Shown in pieces: positions 45,452-55,766 of a stretch of DNA of 64,000 nt; the stretch's first letter is position 1, and the number at the start of each line of letters is the position of its first letter. This DNA comes from Flaveria trinervia (lineage: Eukaryota; Streptophyta; Magnoliopsida; Asterales; Asteraceae). Location: assembly GCA_025506515.1 (NCBI GenBank), contig CM046443.1:27227551-27291550 (forward strand). The letters are read 5' to 3'. The notes beneath the pieces were generated by a model. That model did not search any database. It was given only the letters and a program-made list of their open reading frames with translations, and was not told the origin of the DNA. The translations under genes were made by a program, and so were the position numbers.

Positions 45452-47721
45452 TGTAACACCGGTTATTTTTAGAAGTCAAGAATAAAAGAAAGAAAGGCAA
45501 TAAGGTCCAAGTGGAGGGACTAAAAATGTAAAAAGGACAAAAATCTTTGAAAAGTTGGTGTAAAGGTGGGCATGGCCGCCCACCCTCATTTCACATCATC
45601 ATCTTCTTCGGTTTTAGAGAGAGAGCAGAGGAACTCTCGGTTTTGAAGAAGAAGAAGAAGAAATCGAATTCAAGGTAAGAATTCAAGGTTTTTATGCTTT
45701 TATGTCGGGTTTTATCCCAGTTATGTGCTTGTATGCTTATGGGTTGTGTTTGTGCTCGTGTGTGTGTGTGTGTTTGGATGTTATTTCTAGGTATTTTGAA
45801 CTCTTTGCAAGTGGGTTAAAAGGAAGAACACCCAAGTTGCACTAGGTGAGTTCTAGACCCCAGTTTTTACATGTTTTAAACTACTTTTTGGGCTGAAAAC
45901 GTATTAAAATGATTTTTACAAGTTTATGTGTGAATAGCCGTATGGATGGTGTATGTTGGATGTAGTTCTTGATGGTTTATAGGCTACTCATGTTTAAAAT
46001 AGCCACATTATGCTTAGAACAGATGGGTTCGATGATTAGGATTGAAAATATCCTAGAAACATGTTTTACAGAATGCTCATGCGCCTAGATAAGTGTTCAT
46101 ACGTCTGAAAGTGCCTTAGAAAGAATTAAGTGTAAGCCATGTGCCTAAACAGTAGCTCATGCGCCCAAAATTCGCCTTAGAAATGTTTAAGTTCAGCCCA
46201 TGCGCCTGAACAGTGGCCCATGCGCCTAGAAATGTTAGTCGGATGACTAAGGGTAGGGCCATGCGCCCCAATAGTGCCCATGAGCCCAAGTGGCCCATGC
46301 GCCTAAGTGTTCATGCATCTGAATAGTATCCATGCGCCTAGATTGGGCTGGAATTTACTAAGTGTTCAGACGTCCAGGAATCCCATGGGCCTGAACAATA
46401 CCCATGCGCCTGAAAGTGGCCCATGCGCCTAAGTGTTCCCCATGCGCCTGAATAGTGTCCATGCGCTTGAATAGTGCCCATGCGCCTAGGACTTAGAATA
46501 TTTTTCTGATTTTTGGGGAAAATATGTAAAGTAGGCTTTGACTTGGGAAATTCCCGGGGGACTATAAGTTGACTTTTGGGGTCATAGATAGTATGATGGG
46601 CGTGTTATGGATGATGATGATGATGATGATGATGATGTTGCATGACTATGTATGATGTATGTTATGTATGTATGATGACCTGTGATGATGTATGAATGGT
46701 ATGTTATGTTATGATCCTATGATGATGAATGTTTATCTTTCCATGGATTTACGTGTTATGTTAATGAATGAACTAAAAGTATTATGTAACGTAAAGTGAA
46801 AGATAATGAAAGAGGAACATGATGAATGAATGCATGCATTAATGAATGAATGAACGTAAAAAGTCTTGCAAGCAAATGTATGGAGGTCCACACCCAATGA
46901 AGGGTGTTAGCTCAACTGTGTGCGGGTTAGCTACCCCAGAAGGATGCACACTGTGATCCAATCCTTGTGATTGACCATATGTATGGGATCCTTGCCGCTT
47001 GCCCCAGGTACTGGAGTCAGCTTCGTGCACAATGTTCGGGGTCTATGATAGACCTCAAGCCCAGTAACTAGCTTCGTGCACAATGTTCGGGGTATAGCAA
47101 ATGGCATTGATCCGGAATGAAAAGAAAAGATGAATGGTGAATGTACTTGCCTCAGGTACTGGAGTCAGCTTCATGCACAATGTTCGGGGTCTATGATAGA
47201 CCTCAGGCCCAGTAACCAGCTTCGTGCACAATGTTCGGGGTATTGTACATGTCACAAGATGTAACGAATGAACGAAGATTAATGAATGTAATGGAAGATA
47301 ATAATGATATTATCTGTATGTACGTATGATGTATGACCATGAACGTATGAAACGTATAGTATGGACTCTGTAAAGAAATAAATAACGATTTATGTATGTT
47401 TATTTTTAAAACTAGAACTCACTTAGCGACGCTGACTTTTATACGTTTTCAGTTGGCAGGTAAACGTTGATGAGGATGGTACGAGGCGGCTACTCAGCTC
47501 TTTTGGATGGCATCCATTTAATTAAGGCTTTTGTGATGTAATACAACAATGTAATTTTGGAACCAACAAACGATGCATTATTTTGCAAAACTTTTTAGGA
47601 TGAAATGAAATGCCATTTGTTTTATGTTTTCCGCTACAATGTTTTGATGAATAAATATAAAGTATATGTTTTACGTGCGATAAATCACCAGTTGTGAGCG
47701 TCCCGAGATCGGGACCTTACA
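45452..47721 (+). mobile_element. Solo gypsy LTR F, 2.3 kb
   Basis: TGTAACACCGG to GGGACCTTACA with a perfect TSD CTATG (45447-45451 and 47722-47726). Homologous to the LTR of element D (57746-61805, minus) and more distantly to H. It contains the GGCGCATG-type array, a (GAT)n tract at 46612-46635 and two copies of an ~85 bp block (47006-47090 and 47153-47240, shared GCTTCGTGCACAATGTTCGG). Short open frames inside it are not coding. Confidence 0.9.
46070..46500. repeat. CATGCGCCTGAA motif array in LTR F
   Basis: About 20 copies of CATGCGCCT(A/G) with variants (CATGCGCCCA, CATGAGCCCA, CATACGTCTG), separated by 5-25 bp of changing sequence such as ACAGTGGCC. The element D LTR has the same array in the opposite orientation (58915-59273 and 61702-61775). 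Confidence 0.85.
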
Positions 47722-47800
47722 CTATGAGAGTCTGAGTAATCCCAACCATCTGATGAAGAAGGGCATGGTCATCATAATAATGAGAACTGTTAACATCTAA
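47722..47800 (+). pseudogene. Extra 3' ORF, C-terminal end (element B)
   Basis: After the F target site the frame completes as ESLSNPNHLMKKGMVIIIMRT to TAA at 47798-47800, matching the C2 end (HLMKKRLVIILMRTIDI). Conservation of this last segment between the oldest copy and C2 supports real coding function in the ancestor. Confidence 0.8.
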
Positions 47801-47839
47801 GATCTTCATATCTTTTGGTACAAACAGTCTAGGGGAGAT

Positions 47840-48630
47840 TGTAAGGTTTATGAAAAGGCTGATGCACCTAAAACAGCCAAATTCTTCTTGAATGCATGCA
47901 TTGAAGTATAGATATAGAGATGCTTCAGAAGTTTTACACCATGCACAAGAAAATATTATAAGTGTAACATCTTCCGAAGCCAAGACCAATATCTTCCGAA
48001 GCTTATAGTGAAGTCTTCCGAAGCTTCAAAGACAAAGTCTTCCGAAGCCAAGAAGTGAAGACAGATTATCTTCCAAAGACTTTTGAATACATGATTTATC
48101 TTATGTACTTTACCATAAAGCTGGACTACTTTCCGCTGCAACTCTGTTGACTCAGTAACTTTCACAAGTTGGTGAAAAGGTTCATGTTTTTGGTAAACTG
48201 TATATTAAGGTCATAAGTATGTGCTTTCTGCTTTATGTACTTTTATCCTTTTTGTAATATATTAGAATGTGAGCTATGGCATGTCATAGTCACTAGTCAA
48301 AAGGCAATCTACCTTTTGACTTTACATTTGATTTTGTTGTCTAGTCAAATGTTATCAGCTAGCCTTCAAAGTATGGCTGGCTGTAGGATGTAATATAAAG
48401 TATCTTAGGCCCTTGTAACTTTCTTTATATGCTTTACCACTTGTAAAAGAACTTGATAGCAATATACAACATTCTTGAAAATCATTACTTGTGTTGTTTG
48501 TTCGTAGTTCTGTCTTATATTGTGCTTGTGTTTTAAGTATCATTCTAATGTGTTACTAGTTTCTCATTTGATCTGTTAAGTGTTCCAATAACACTCTCCT
48601 CACTGTGTGTTTGTGTTGTAAGCGACTAAC

Positions 48631-48633
<3 letters not shown>
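47840..48633 (+). repeat. 3' LTR of copia B, last bases lost
   Basis: Starts TGTAAGGTTTATG after the PPT CTAGGGGAGAT (47829-47839). CTTCCGAAG motifs at about 47970-48050 and the hairpin arms at about 48297-48321. It ends at GACTAACCCC; the expected final ~15 bases (to TCCTGCA) are replaced by a long TA repeat. Confidence 0.85.
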
Positions 48634-48697
<64 letters not shown>

Positions 48698-48810
48698 TAT
48701 ATATATACACATATATAATATACACATATATATATATACACATATATATATATATACACACACATATATATATATACACATATATATATATACATATATA
48801 GAGAGAGAGA
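48634..48810. repeat. (TA)n / (TACACA)n microsatellite
   Basis: About 55 bp of pure TA, then TA interrupted by CACA groups to about 48798 and a short (GA)n. It begins exactly where the end of LTR B should be. Open frames through it encode only Ile/Tyr repeats and are not genes. Confidence 0.95.
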
Positions 48811-49560
48811 TATCAAATGTTAACTCTTGTTTATTGCGATAACCCAACAAATAGTTCATAGCAGTTCGCATCATCAATGTAAGTTAGAGGTACAGTGATA
48901 AAAGTAGTAATCCACAATGAACATAAAAAAACATAATAAAATATAACAAGACTACGCTCAAATTAATGATATTAGAACGATTTATTTAATTATGTAATTT
49001 GTATAAAAGTTATCATAATACAAAAAAGTTAAGAAGGTATTAAAATGATGAATTTTTTTAAAAGGGAGGGAACTTTCGAAAGTAGGGAGAAAATCGATAC
49101 ATCAATGGTGTAAAACAGTGTAAAAGTTAGTTATATTGTATAACTATGGTGTAAGTATTTGTTACATTAGGGTTAACGGGTTATCTCAATAAACAATGGC
49201 CACCAAAGAAACTTTGCCCTATATATACACACACACATTCTATTAAGAACCATAAATCTATAAAGAATCACAAAGAACGACTTTAAATATTGTACTATTA
49301 ATTACACAAATTCATCAAAATACTTGTAATTTACTAATTTTAAGATATTAAAAACGATATCTATAGATTTTTGATTATGTGCATATATGCACTCATATTG
49401 CATTGCATATTTTATAGTTTTCTTAAATCAAATAAACAATGGAAAGATAAAATCAAATAATCATTTTTTTAATATTACCATTTTTATTGAGGTGTTTTGT
49501 ACATTATTTAAGCATTTTAGTAGCTTTTACATATTTATGGTTGTTTATGGAATGTTCCCC
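48811..49560. other. AT-rich sequence without recognised feature
   Basis: No gene, LTR or clear transposon end seen. One short ACAC run at 49222-49239. A small frame overlapping its right end (49387-49752) runs into the CA/CG repeat and is not coding. Confidence 0.6.
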
Positions 49561-49564
49561 CTAC

Positions 49565-49719
49565 CACACGCGCGCGCACACACACGCACATGTGCACGCG
49601 CACACATGTGCACGCGCGCACACGCGCGCACACGTGCACGCACACGCCCACGCACACGCACATGCACACGCACACGCACGCACACACGCTCACGCACGCC
49701 CACGCGCACACATGCACAT
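49565..49719. repeat. Alternating CA/CG tract (Z-DNA-prone)
   Basis: About 150 bp of nearly perfect pyrimidine/purine alternation built from CA and CG dinucleotides (for example CACGCGCGCACACACACGCA). Only isolated breaks (CGCCCA) occur. Potential left-handed DNA; all apparent frames are repeat artefacts. Confidence 0.95.
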
Positions 49720-49819
49720 ATATTAATTTACTATGCCATAGCAGACAATTAATACATGTGACAAATATATAAAAATGTTATGTACAAACTTAAAATGCAA
49801 AGTAAAGACTTAATCACTA

Positions 49820-50065
49820 TAAACATCATGTGTGGACTCAAAACAATATGTAAAGAATTTAAACAAAATCTATAAATATAAAGAACATGTACAGATTAAA
49901 GACAAACATACACAAACTAAAAACACCATGTATATAATAAAAATACAATTTAAAGGCTTAAATCTTATGTATAGACCGAAAACATCACACTTACAAATTA
50001 AACATCATTTATAGACTTAAAACACCATGTAAGGACTAATTAGTTATCTTATTGACTTAAATCAT
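49820..50065. repeat. Degenerate ~22 bp repeat (AAACACCATGTA...)
   Basis: Around nine loosely related units of the form AAAACACCATGTANAGACT. Two more units lie at 52239-52275, directly after the putative CACTA terminus, suggesting that everything between (about 50070-52238) was inserted into this repeat. Confidence 0.5.
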
Positions 50066-50106
50066 CATGTCACACTTACAATTTTTCCGCACTATGTTTT
50101 TATTGT

Positions 50107-50659
50107 CTTTATTATACATGAAAAACTCTTACTCCTTCAAATTTTATATGTTGAACACATACGTAAACGCTAATACACAATGATATGGCGATGATTAAAT
50201 ATTGTCTTGTCATATATATATGCATATACATAGACACTTAGTCACCCTAATCGACTAATTAGTGCTAATAATCATTGACTCATACTAAAACCAACTCCCT
50301 TAATTGATCCTACGTATTGTTAACTAAGCAATATTGGCTTTAATTTCATATATTGGTCATCACTAACACTCGTTAATCCAGAGTTGATCTTTTTTTATCG
50401 TATTGTTTAAAAGAAACCATAATGATCCCTAATACATGTGCACGCATAGATGAATATAAATTATATTAAAATCAATTTTGAATAAAAAAGTTGTCGTAAA
50501 GTTGTTGGAGTTTTTTAAAGTTATGACAAGTTTGTAACAAAGAATAAAATTTTGTTACAAATGTGTTGCATTTTTGCGACAACTTTCCAATAAGTAGATT
50601 TTGTTTTTTTGTTTTTCATGTGTCTAAACGTCGTTTTTTCCACTCTATCTTTTGTTGTG
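50107..50659. repeat. Direct duplication, copy 1
   Basis: Unit of about 550 bp beginning TTTATTATACATGAAAAACT. Copy 2 starts at 50660 with the same sequence. Shared text includes TAGACACTTAGTCACCCTAA (50231 and 51221) and GCAATATTGGCTTTAAT (50328 and 51311). At 50207-50228 copy 1 has only a ~21 bp TA-rich stretch where copy 2 has the long alternating tract. It ends with TTTGCGACAA-type motifs (50490-50590). Confidence 0.8.
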
Positions 50660-51123
50660 TTTATTATACATGAAAAACTCTTACCGCTTCAATTCTATGT
50701 TGAACACAACATAAACACTAATACACAATGATATGGCAATGATCAAATATTGTCTTGTCATATATATGTATGTATGTACATATATATACATACATATACA
50801 TACATATCTATATATATACACATATATGTGTGTGTATATATATATATACATATCCATACGCATACGCATACGCATACGCATAGGCATGCGCCTACGCATA
50901 CGCATACGCATACGCATACGCATACGCATACGCATACGCATACGCATACGCATACGCATACGCATACGCATACGCATACGCATACGCATACGCATACGCA
51001 TACGCATAGGCATACGCATAGGCATACGCATACGCATACGCATACGCATACGCATACGCATACGCATAGGCATACGCATAGGCATACGCATAGGCATACG
51101 CATAGGCATACGCATACACATAT

Positions 51124-51205
<82 letters not shown>

Positions 51206-51416
51206 ACATGTATGTATATATAGACACTTAGTCACCCTAATCAATTAATTAATGCTAACAATCATTGACTCATACAAAACCAACTCCCTTAATCTAAGTG
51301 TTGTTAACTAAGCAATATTGGCTTTAATTTTATCTATTGGTCATCACTAACACTCGTTAATCTAGATTTGACCTTTTCTGATCTTATTGTTTCAAAAAAA
51401 CCATAACGATCCCTAA
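50660..51416. repeat. Direct duplication, copy 2 (expanded)
   Basis: Copy of 50107-50432 interrupted by the alternating tract (50760-51222) and, at its end, by the MITE at 51417. Outside the tract the two copies differ only by scattered substitutions and small indels. Confidence 0.8.
50760..51222. repeat. Alternating pyrimidine/purine tract with (CGCATA)n
   Basis: Centre 50854-51114: about 43 units of the hexamer CGCATA, with GG-containing variants (CATAGG) clustered at 51005-51110. Flanked by CATA/TA/TG repeats on the left (50760-50850) and by (TA)n (51120-51190) and (GT)n on the right. Since CG, CA and TA all alternate, almost the whole 463 bp is pyrimidine/purine alternating. Every frame is open through the hexamer, giving Ile-Arg, His-Thr, Met-Arg or Ala-Tyr dipeptide repeats; none is a gene. 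Confidence 0.97.
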
Positions 51417-51666
51417 GAGTATTCACAACTCATTCTCTTTATATGGTATGGTTATAAGTGGTTGTGAGTATAGGATATGAGAAATTTACTCTTCAATCTG
51501 TATTTTTAGAAATTACTGTTTAAAACCCTATAATGTTTTTAACATATTTTAAGTGGTTATAAGTGAAGGAGAGACAAAAAGTAATGATAAAGTAGAAAAA
51601 AAAGAAAAAGTAGTGATTTATAGTGTAATTATATGAATGAAGATGGAGAATGGATTGTGAATGCTC
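51417..51666. mobile_element. PIF/Harbinger (Tourist-like) MITE, 250 bp
   Basis: Terminal inverted repeats GAGTATTCACAACTCATTCTC (left, ~21 bp, shown by its first 12: GAGTATTCACAA) and, on the other strand, GAGCATTCACAATCCATTCT (right). TSD TAA at 51414-51416 and 51667-51669. Duplication copy 1 has the unoccupied site CCCTAATACATG at 50428-50439 with a single TAA. The 3 bp TAA target and GAGCATTCAC-type ends are those of plant PIF/Harbinger MITEs. No coding capacity. Confidence 0.88.
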
Positions 51667-51894
51667 TAATACATGTGCACACATGCAATCACATTCCTAT
51701 AAATACACATATATATAATTAAAATAAAATACAAAATTATACTACTAAAAAATAAATTTTTTTATAATTTCATTAGTATGAATTAATATCATAAAAAATA
51801 ACTTAACTATAATATTCAGAATATTTTTAAAAAAGTTGAAAAAAATATTTGTATCTTTTTATTATAATATTACTAAAACAAATTGATATTTAAT

Positions 51895-52238
51895 TTTGGC
51901 AAATTCAAAGTTTGTCGCAATTTGCGACACATTTGCACAAAGTATGGTTCCCGCTAAAATTTTAAGGCTTCACGTCTAGTTGTCACAAATTTGTTGTAAT
52001 TTGCGACAATATTCAAGTTCTCGCTTAAATTTTTGTGGCTTTTCAATGTACTGTCACAATTTGTTGCAAAACTTGTTTATTTTTAAGACAATTTTGCAGC
52101 AAAGAATGTCACTATGACGGTTTTGTCGCAATAGTGTCGTATTCAGAGTTTCACAGTTTGTCACAAATTTGTCTCTATTTGCGACAAAAAAGTTTTTGTT
52201 GTAAAATATAGTTGCAATAACAGAGTTTTCTAGTAGTG
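51895..52238. mobile_element. Possible CACTA terminus with TTTGCGACAA subterminal repeats
   Basis: Ends TTTTCTAGTAGTG at 52226-52238, the complement of a CACTA-type terminus (CACTACTAGAAAA). Preceded by six or more copies of TTTGTCGCAA / TTGCGACAAA and variants at 51905-52200, resembling subterminal transposase-binding repeats. The same motif lies at 50490-50590. No matching CACTA start or TSD was found with confidence, and no transposase is present. Confidence 0.4.
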
Positions 52239-55200
52239 TAAAACACCATGTACAAACTAAAAACACATTGTATCATCTCACCCAGTTAAAGGGTAATTTT
52301 GTATAACATTATCATATTTATATTAAAGATAAAAATGTTTGTTATTATATTGTAATTTTTTATAAAATAATAACACATAAAAAGATAAAAGAATATGTAT
52401 GTCACTTGCATGTGTAGGTCCTTAGTTAGATCTTACCATTCTATCACTCCGATGGTTCTAATTTACAACTATTAAGTATAACCATGTGAATCTCAATAGT
52501 TTAATAATCATTCAAAAGAGTTTTTATATAAATAACTAATAAAAAATTTAGATATTTTATATAAGACATGTGTAGCATGTTATATAAAACTATATTATTG
52601 CACGTATTATAGAGTAAATAGCTATTTTGATCATGAGACGGGACTAAAGTCCCTGAATGCACATCGAAGAGTAAGGTATTTTCTTTCTATTTAAAAAGTT
52701 GATGGTTCAAATCCTATAAGGTATATTATTGACCGTTAATATGAATTAATTAAAAGATGTTCTAAAAGAAGAGGTAGGGACAAAAAGTTGCATATATACG
52801 TGCAACACCACGATATCATTTTTTACGGGTGAATACATATTCTACCTCCATACTTTACACCTACTTTATTTTTAGTATCACCACACACGTGTTTTGCAGT
52901 ATCTAAACACACATTCATTTAGTTCAGCATACACCGCTTTATGCTAAATACCCCATTGGGGACCATCACCATGATAAGTAACCTTTGATCTTTAATAGAC
53001 TATAATACATTGAGGGTGATAGTTTCTTTTTCTTTTCCTTTAATACATTAGGTACATGTCGTTTAATTTGTGTAGTTTTTTCTTTAATAAGTTGGGCAGA
53101 TGTCGTTAGTATTTATTAAAAGATATATTTTTTAAATTTAAAGTGTATAATAAAAGAAGGTGTATGTGAAACATGCGTTATCATTTTCATGTCAAAAAAT
53201 TTATTTTTTTCACCTCTCTATCTCAATAAATACGAAAATCATAAAAGCAATATGTACAGCTTTTAGAATTTACTGAAATACACTAAAACAAACATATATT
53301 AATTATATTTTTTTTTCATCCTTTATTATTCATTATTTTAGTTTTTTAACGTTTAATAAATTTACGTACTTATGTTTTAAAATGATCTTAAAAATTATTT
53401 AGTGTTTAATATTAGTAGAAAGTATAACTACCAACCATCTTATTTGAATAATCTAGTTTAATATTTTTTTGTATTTTAACACTTAATTTATTTATATTTT
53501 TATTACAAAAGTAAAACCATTCACCGATACAAACCCTAATGTCTAAAATAAAAGTGATTGAATAAAATAAATTATATGTCCGTAAAAGATCACTCAAACA
53601 TATGCATAAACTTTTATTGTAATACGTGAATATCTATTCTTAATCTAATAAGTCTAGACAAATAGCTTTTTAAAAGTTATAAACATAACTATCTCAAAAG
53701 TTACCTACATAATCTCACTCACACATACATAAGCCTCCACACATATACACGTATCCTAACCAATAAACGCCCATATTTATATTTTTTTCAACGGACATCG
53801 ACATTTATATGATGTATTGTGTTATTGTAACTAAAAATGTACACTTATATTTTAATAATAAGGTTGTGAGTGAAATAATTCATTTAAGCATCTCTTTACA
53901 TTGTTAGAGTGATGAATTTGACATGCAATAGACATTTTAACAGAATAAAGTTTTATTCATGTAAAACGAAAATATGGGTAAATATAAATTTTCTTTTATA
54001 GTATTAGAAGATAAGTTTGTAATATACACGAGTAGTTAAGTTTTTTTTTTTTTTTTTTTTTTTTGAAATGATTCAAATAAATCATGAATATTAATTTATC
54101 AAGCATCTAGTCCAGCAAATCATACTATTCGATTTTATATGTTTTAATATTTTATTCTTTGATTTTCTTCTAATAAGACTCACTATTTAGTTACACTTAG
54201 TTAAATTATCTTTTATCAATTTGAATATTGTTGTTTTGTTATTTAGAATACTTATTTATACGTAATTATAATCATATATTATTTTAAAGAACCAGTTATA
54301 CAATAATATTATTTATTATTTAATTTAATATTTTATTTATTTAAAATAAGTAAGTTGAAAACGAGGCTTGTAACATCCATTAATCCAGACTAGGCTTGTA
54401 AATTAGTCATGAACAACCGCACAATTTACAACGTTTTGGATAATTCTTAATATGAGCATGACGATTAAGGCTTCATTTAACATAGAGAACCGTGTTACAT
54501 GAATGTATGAAAGTCATTTATTTTTTTTGCGATGATAGAACACATTTCATTACGGATGATAGAGAAAACTTTACTCCGGATGTTAACATGATGAGTTTTT
54601 AACGGAGTTAATTGTGACACATTGTTAGTAAGATGAGGAGAACTCACGATTATGTTTTAGTGAGTTTAGGTGTATAAATTCTATAACTGGTCACGTAAAA
54701 ACCTATGTTTAGGGGTTAAAAATTACAAATATATAAGTCGTTGATTAATAAATCGTGTAATATAGATTGATAGTAGGCTACAATCTTATAAATTATAATG
54801 TAAATAATTTCGATGAGTTAGATGTGGCGTATTTTTAAAGGTGTGCTAAAGATAAATGTTAGTGAGTTTATCATCTAAACGGTTGTTAATCTATTAAAAA
54901 TTGTGACAATCTATAATTCGATAACTATAACCTAGTTACCGAAATTACACAATTACACGTTATTACTTATAGCCCAGCTTTTCATTAATTTTATTATATT
55001 TTCCATTTAAATATTATACATTAACGTGACAAATGTTTCTAAATGCATAATACATTGCAGATAAAATCAAATCATATAAGATTATTATGTTGTAGATAAA
55101 ATCAAGAAAAAAATACAACGCTCATAATATACACACATTAACATTATAATATATGATGATGAGTTAATGTTTTTATCCAAGACACTAATTTTAAATTTTT

Positions 55201-55683
55201 ATAAAAACAAATGTTTAAAACATTCATAGAAGTAAATTTTCATGAATAACAAAAAATATCTACATCTTCTATACGAGCATGTCAATGATCAATCATGATC
55301 GCTTCCTCCTCACCTCTCCCAAATCCACCATCCGCTCGCCTTACCAACCACCGTCACATTCATCCCTCCTAAGTCCCAATCAACTTCAATGCCACCTCCA
55401 TATGTATAACCACCAACCGATTTTTAAACAAAACAGTTGCAACATGTTTAAAGATATAAATCTTCTTTGAGTTTTTGAGAAAACTAAAAGCATCCCCCAT
55501 TTTGGTTCTATAAAGAAATAATATGTGATTAAGACGAAAACTAAACCCCCTATACATTATTAATCCATGTATGTACTATGTTTTTTTATTAGATTTAAGC
55601 ATGAAAGTTTATATAAATATTATTTTCTATAAACTATAATTTTCACCTAAAATATACGATGATAAATCTATTAAAGTGAGTAA

Positions 55684-55684
<1 letters not shown>
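52239..55684. other. AT-rich sequence without recognised gene
   Basis: Scattered short frames only. A 24-base T run at 54041-54064. A B-box-like GGTTCAAATCC near 52690 without a convincing A box. A slightly more GC-rich patch at 55270-55430 encodes a 63-codon Pro/Ser-rich frame with no recognisable motif. Possibly old unclassified repeats or host intergenic DNA. Confidence 0.6.

Positions 55685-55763
<79 letters not shown>
55685..55763. repeat. (TA)n microsatellite
   Basis: About 39 uninterrupted TA units. Confidence 0.97.

Positions 55764-55766
<3 letters not shown>

Noticed and set aside
46070..46500. Possible CRISPR-like array
   Set aside because: Motifs are short, degenerate and irregularly spaced within a plant LTR with perfect TSD; no cas genes.
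49387..49772. Arg/His/Thr- and Cys/Val-rich frames across the CA/CG tract
   Set aside because: Same artefact of a dinucleotide repeat.
50681..51248. Long open frames on both strands with Ile-Arg, His-Thr, Met-Arg, Ala-Tyr or Cys-Val dipeptide repeats
   Set aside because: They are translations of the CGCATA hexamer and flanking dinucleotide repeats, which have no stops in any frame; no coding evidence.
52640..52740. Second tRNA-derived SINE (GGTTCAAATCC B box)
   Set aside because: Only a B-box-like match; no A box at the right distance and no tail or TSD.
55279..55470. 63-codon Pro/Ser-rich frame as a small host gene
   Set aside because: No recognisable motif, no splice or promoter context that I can support; kept as unannotated AT-rich region.
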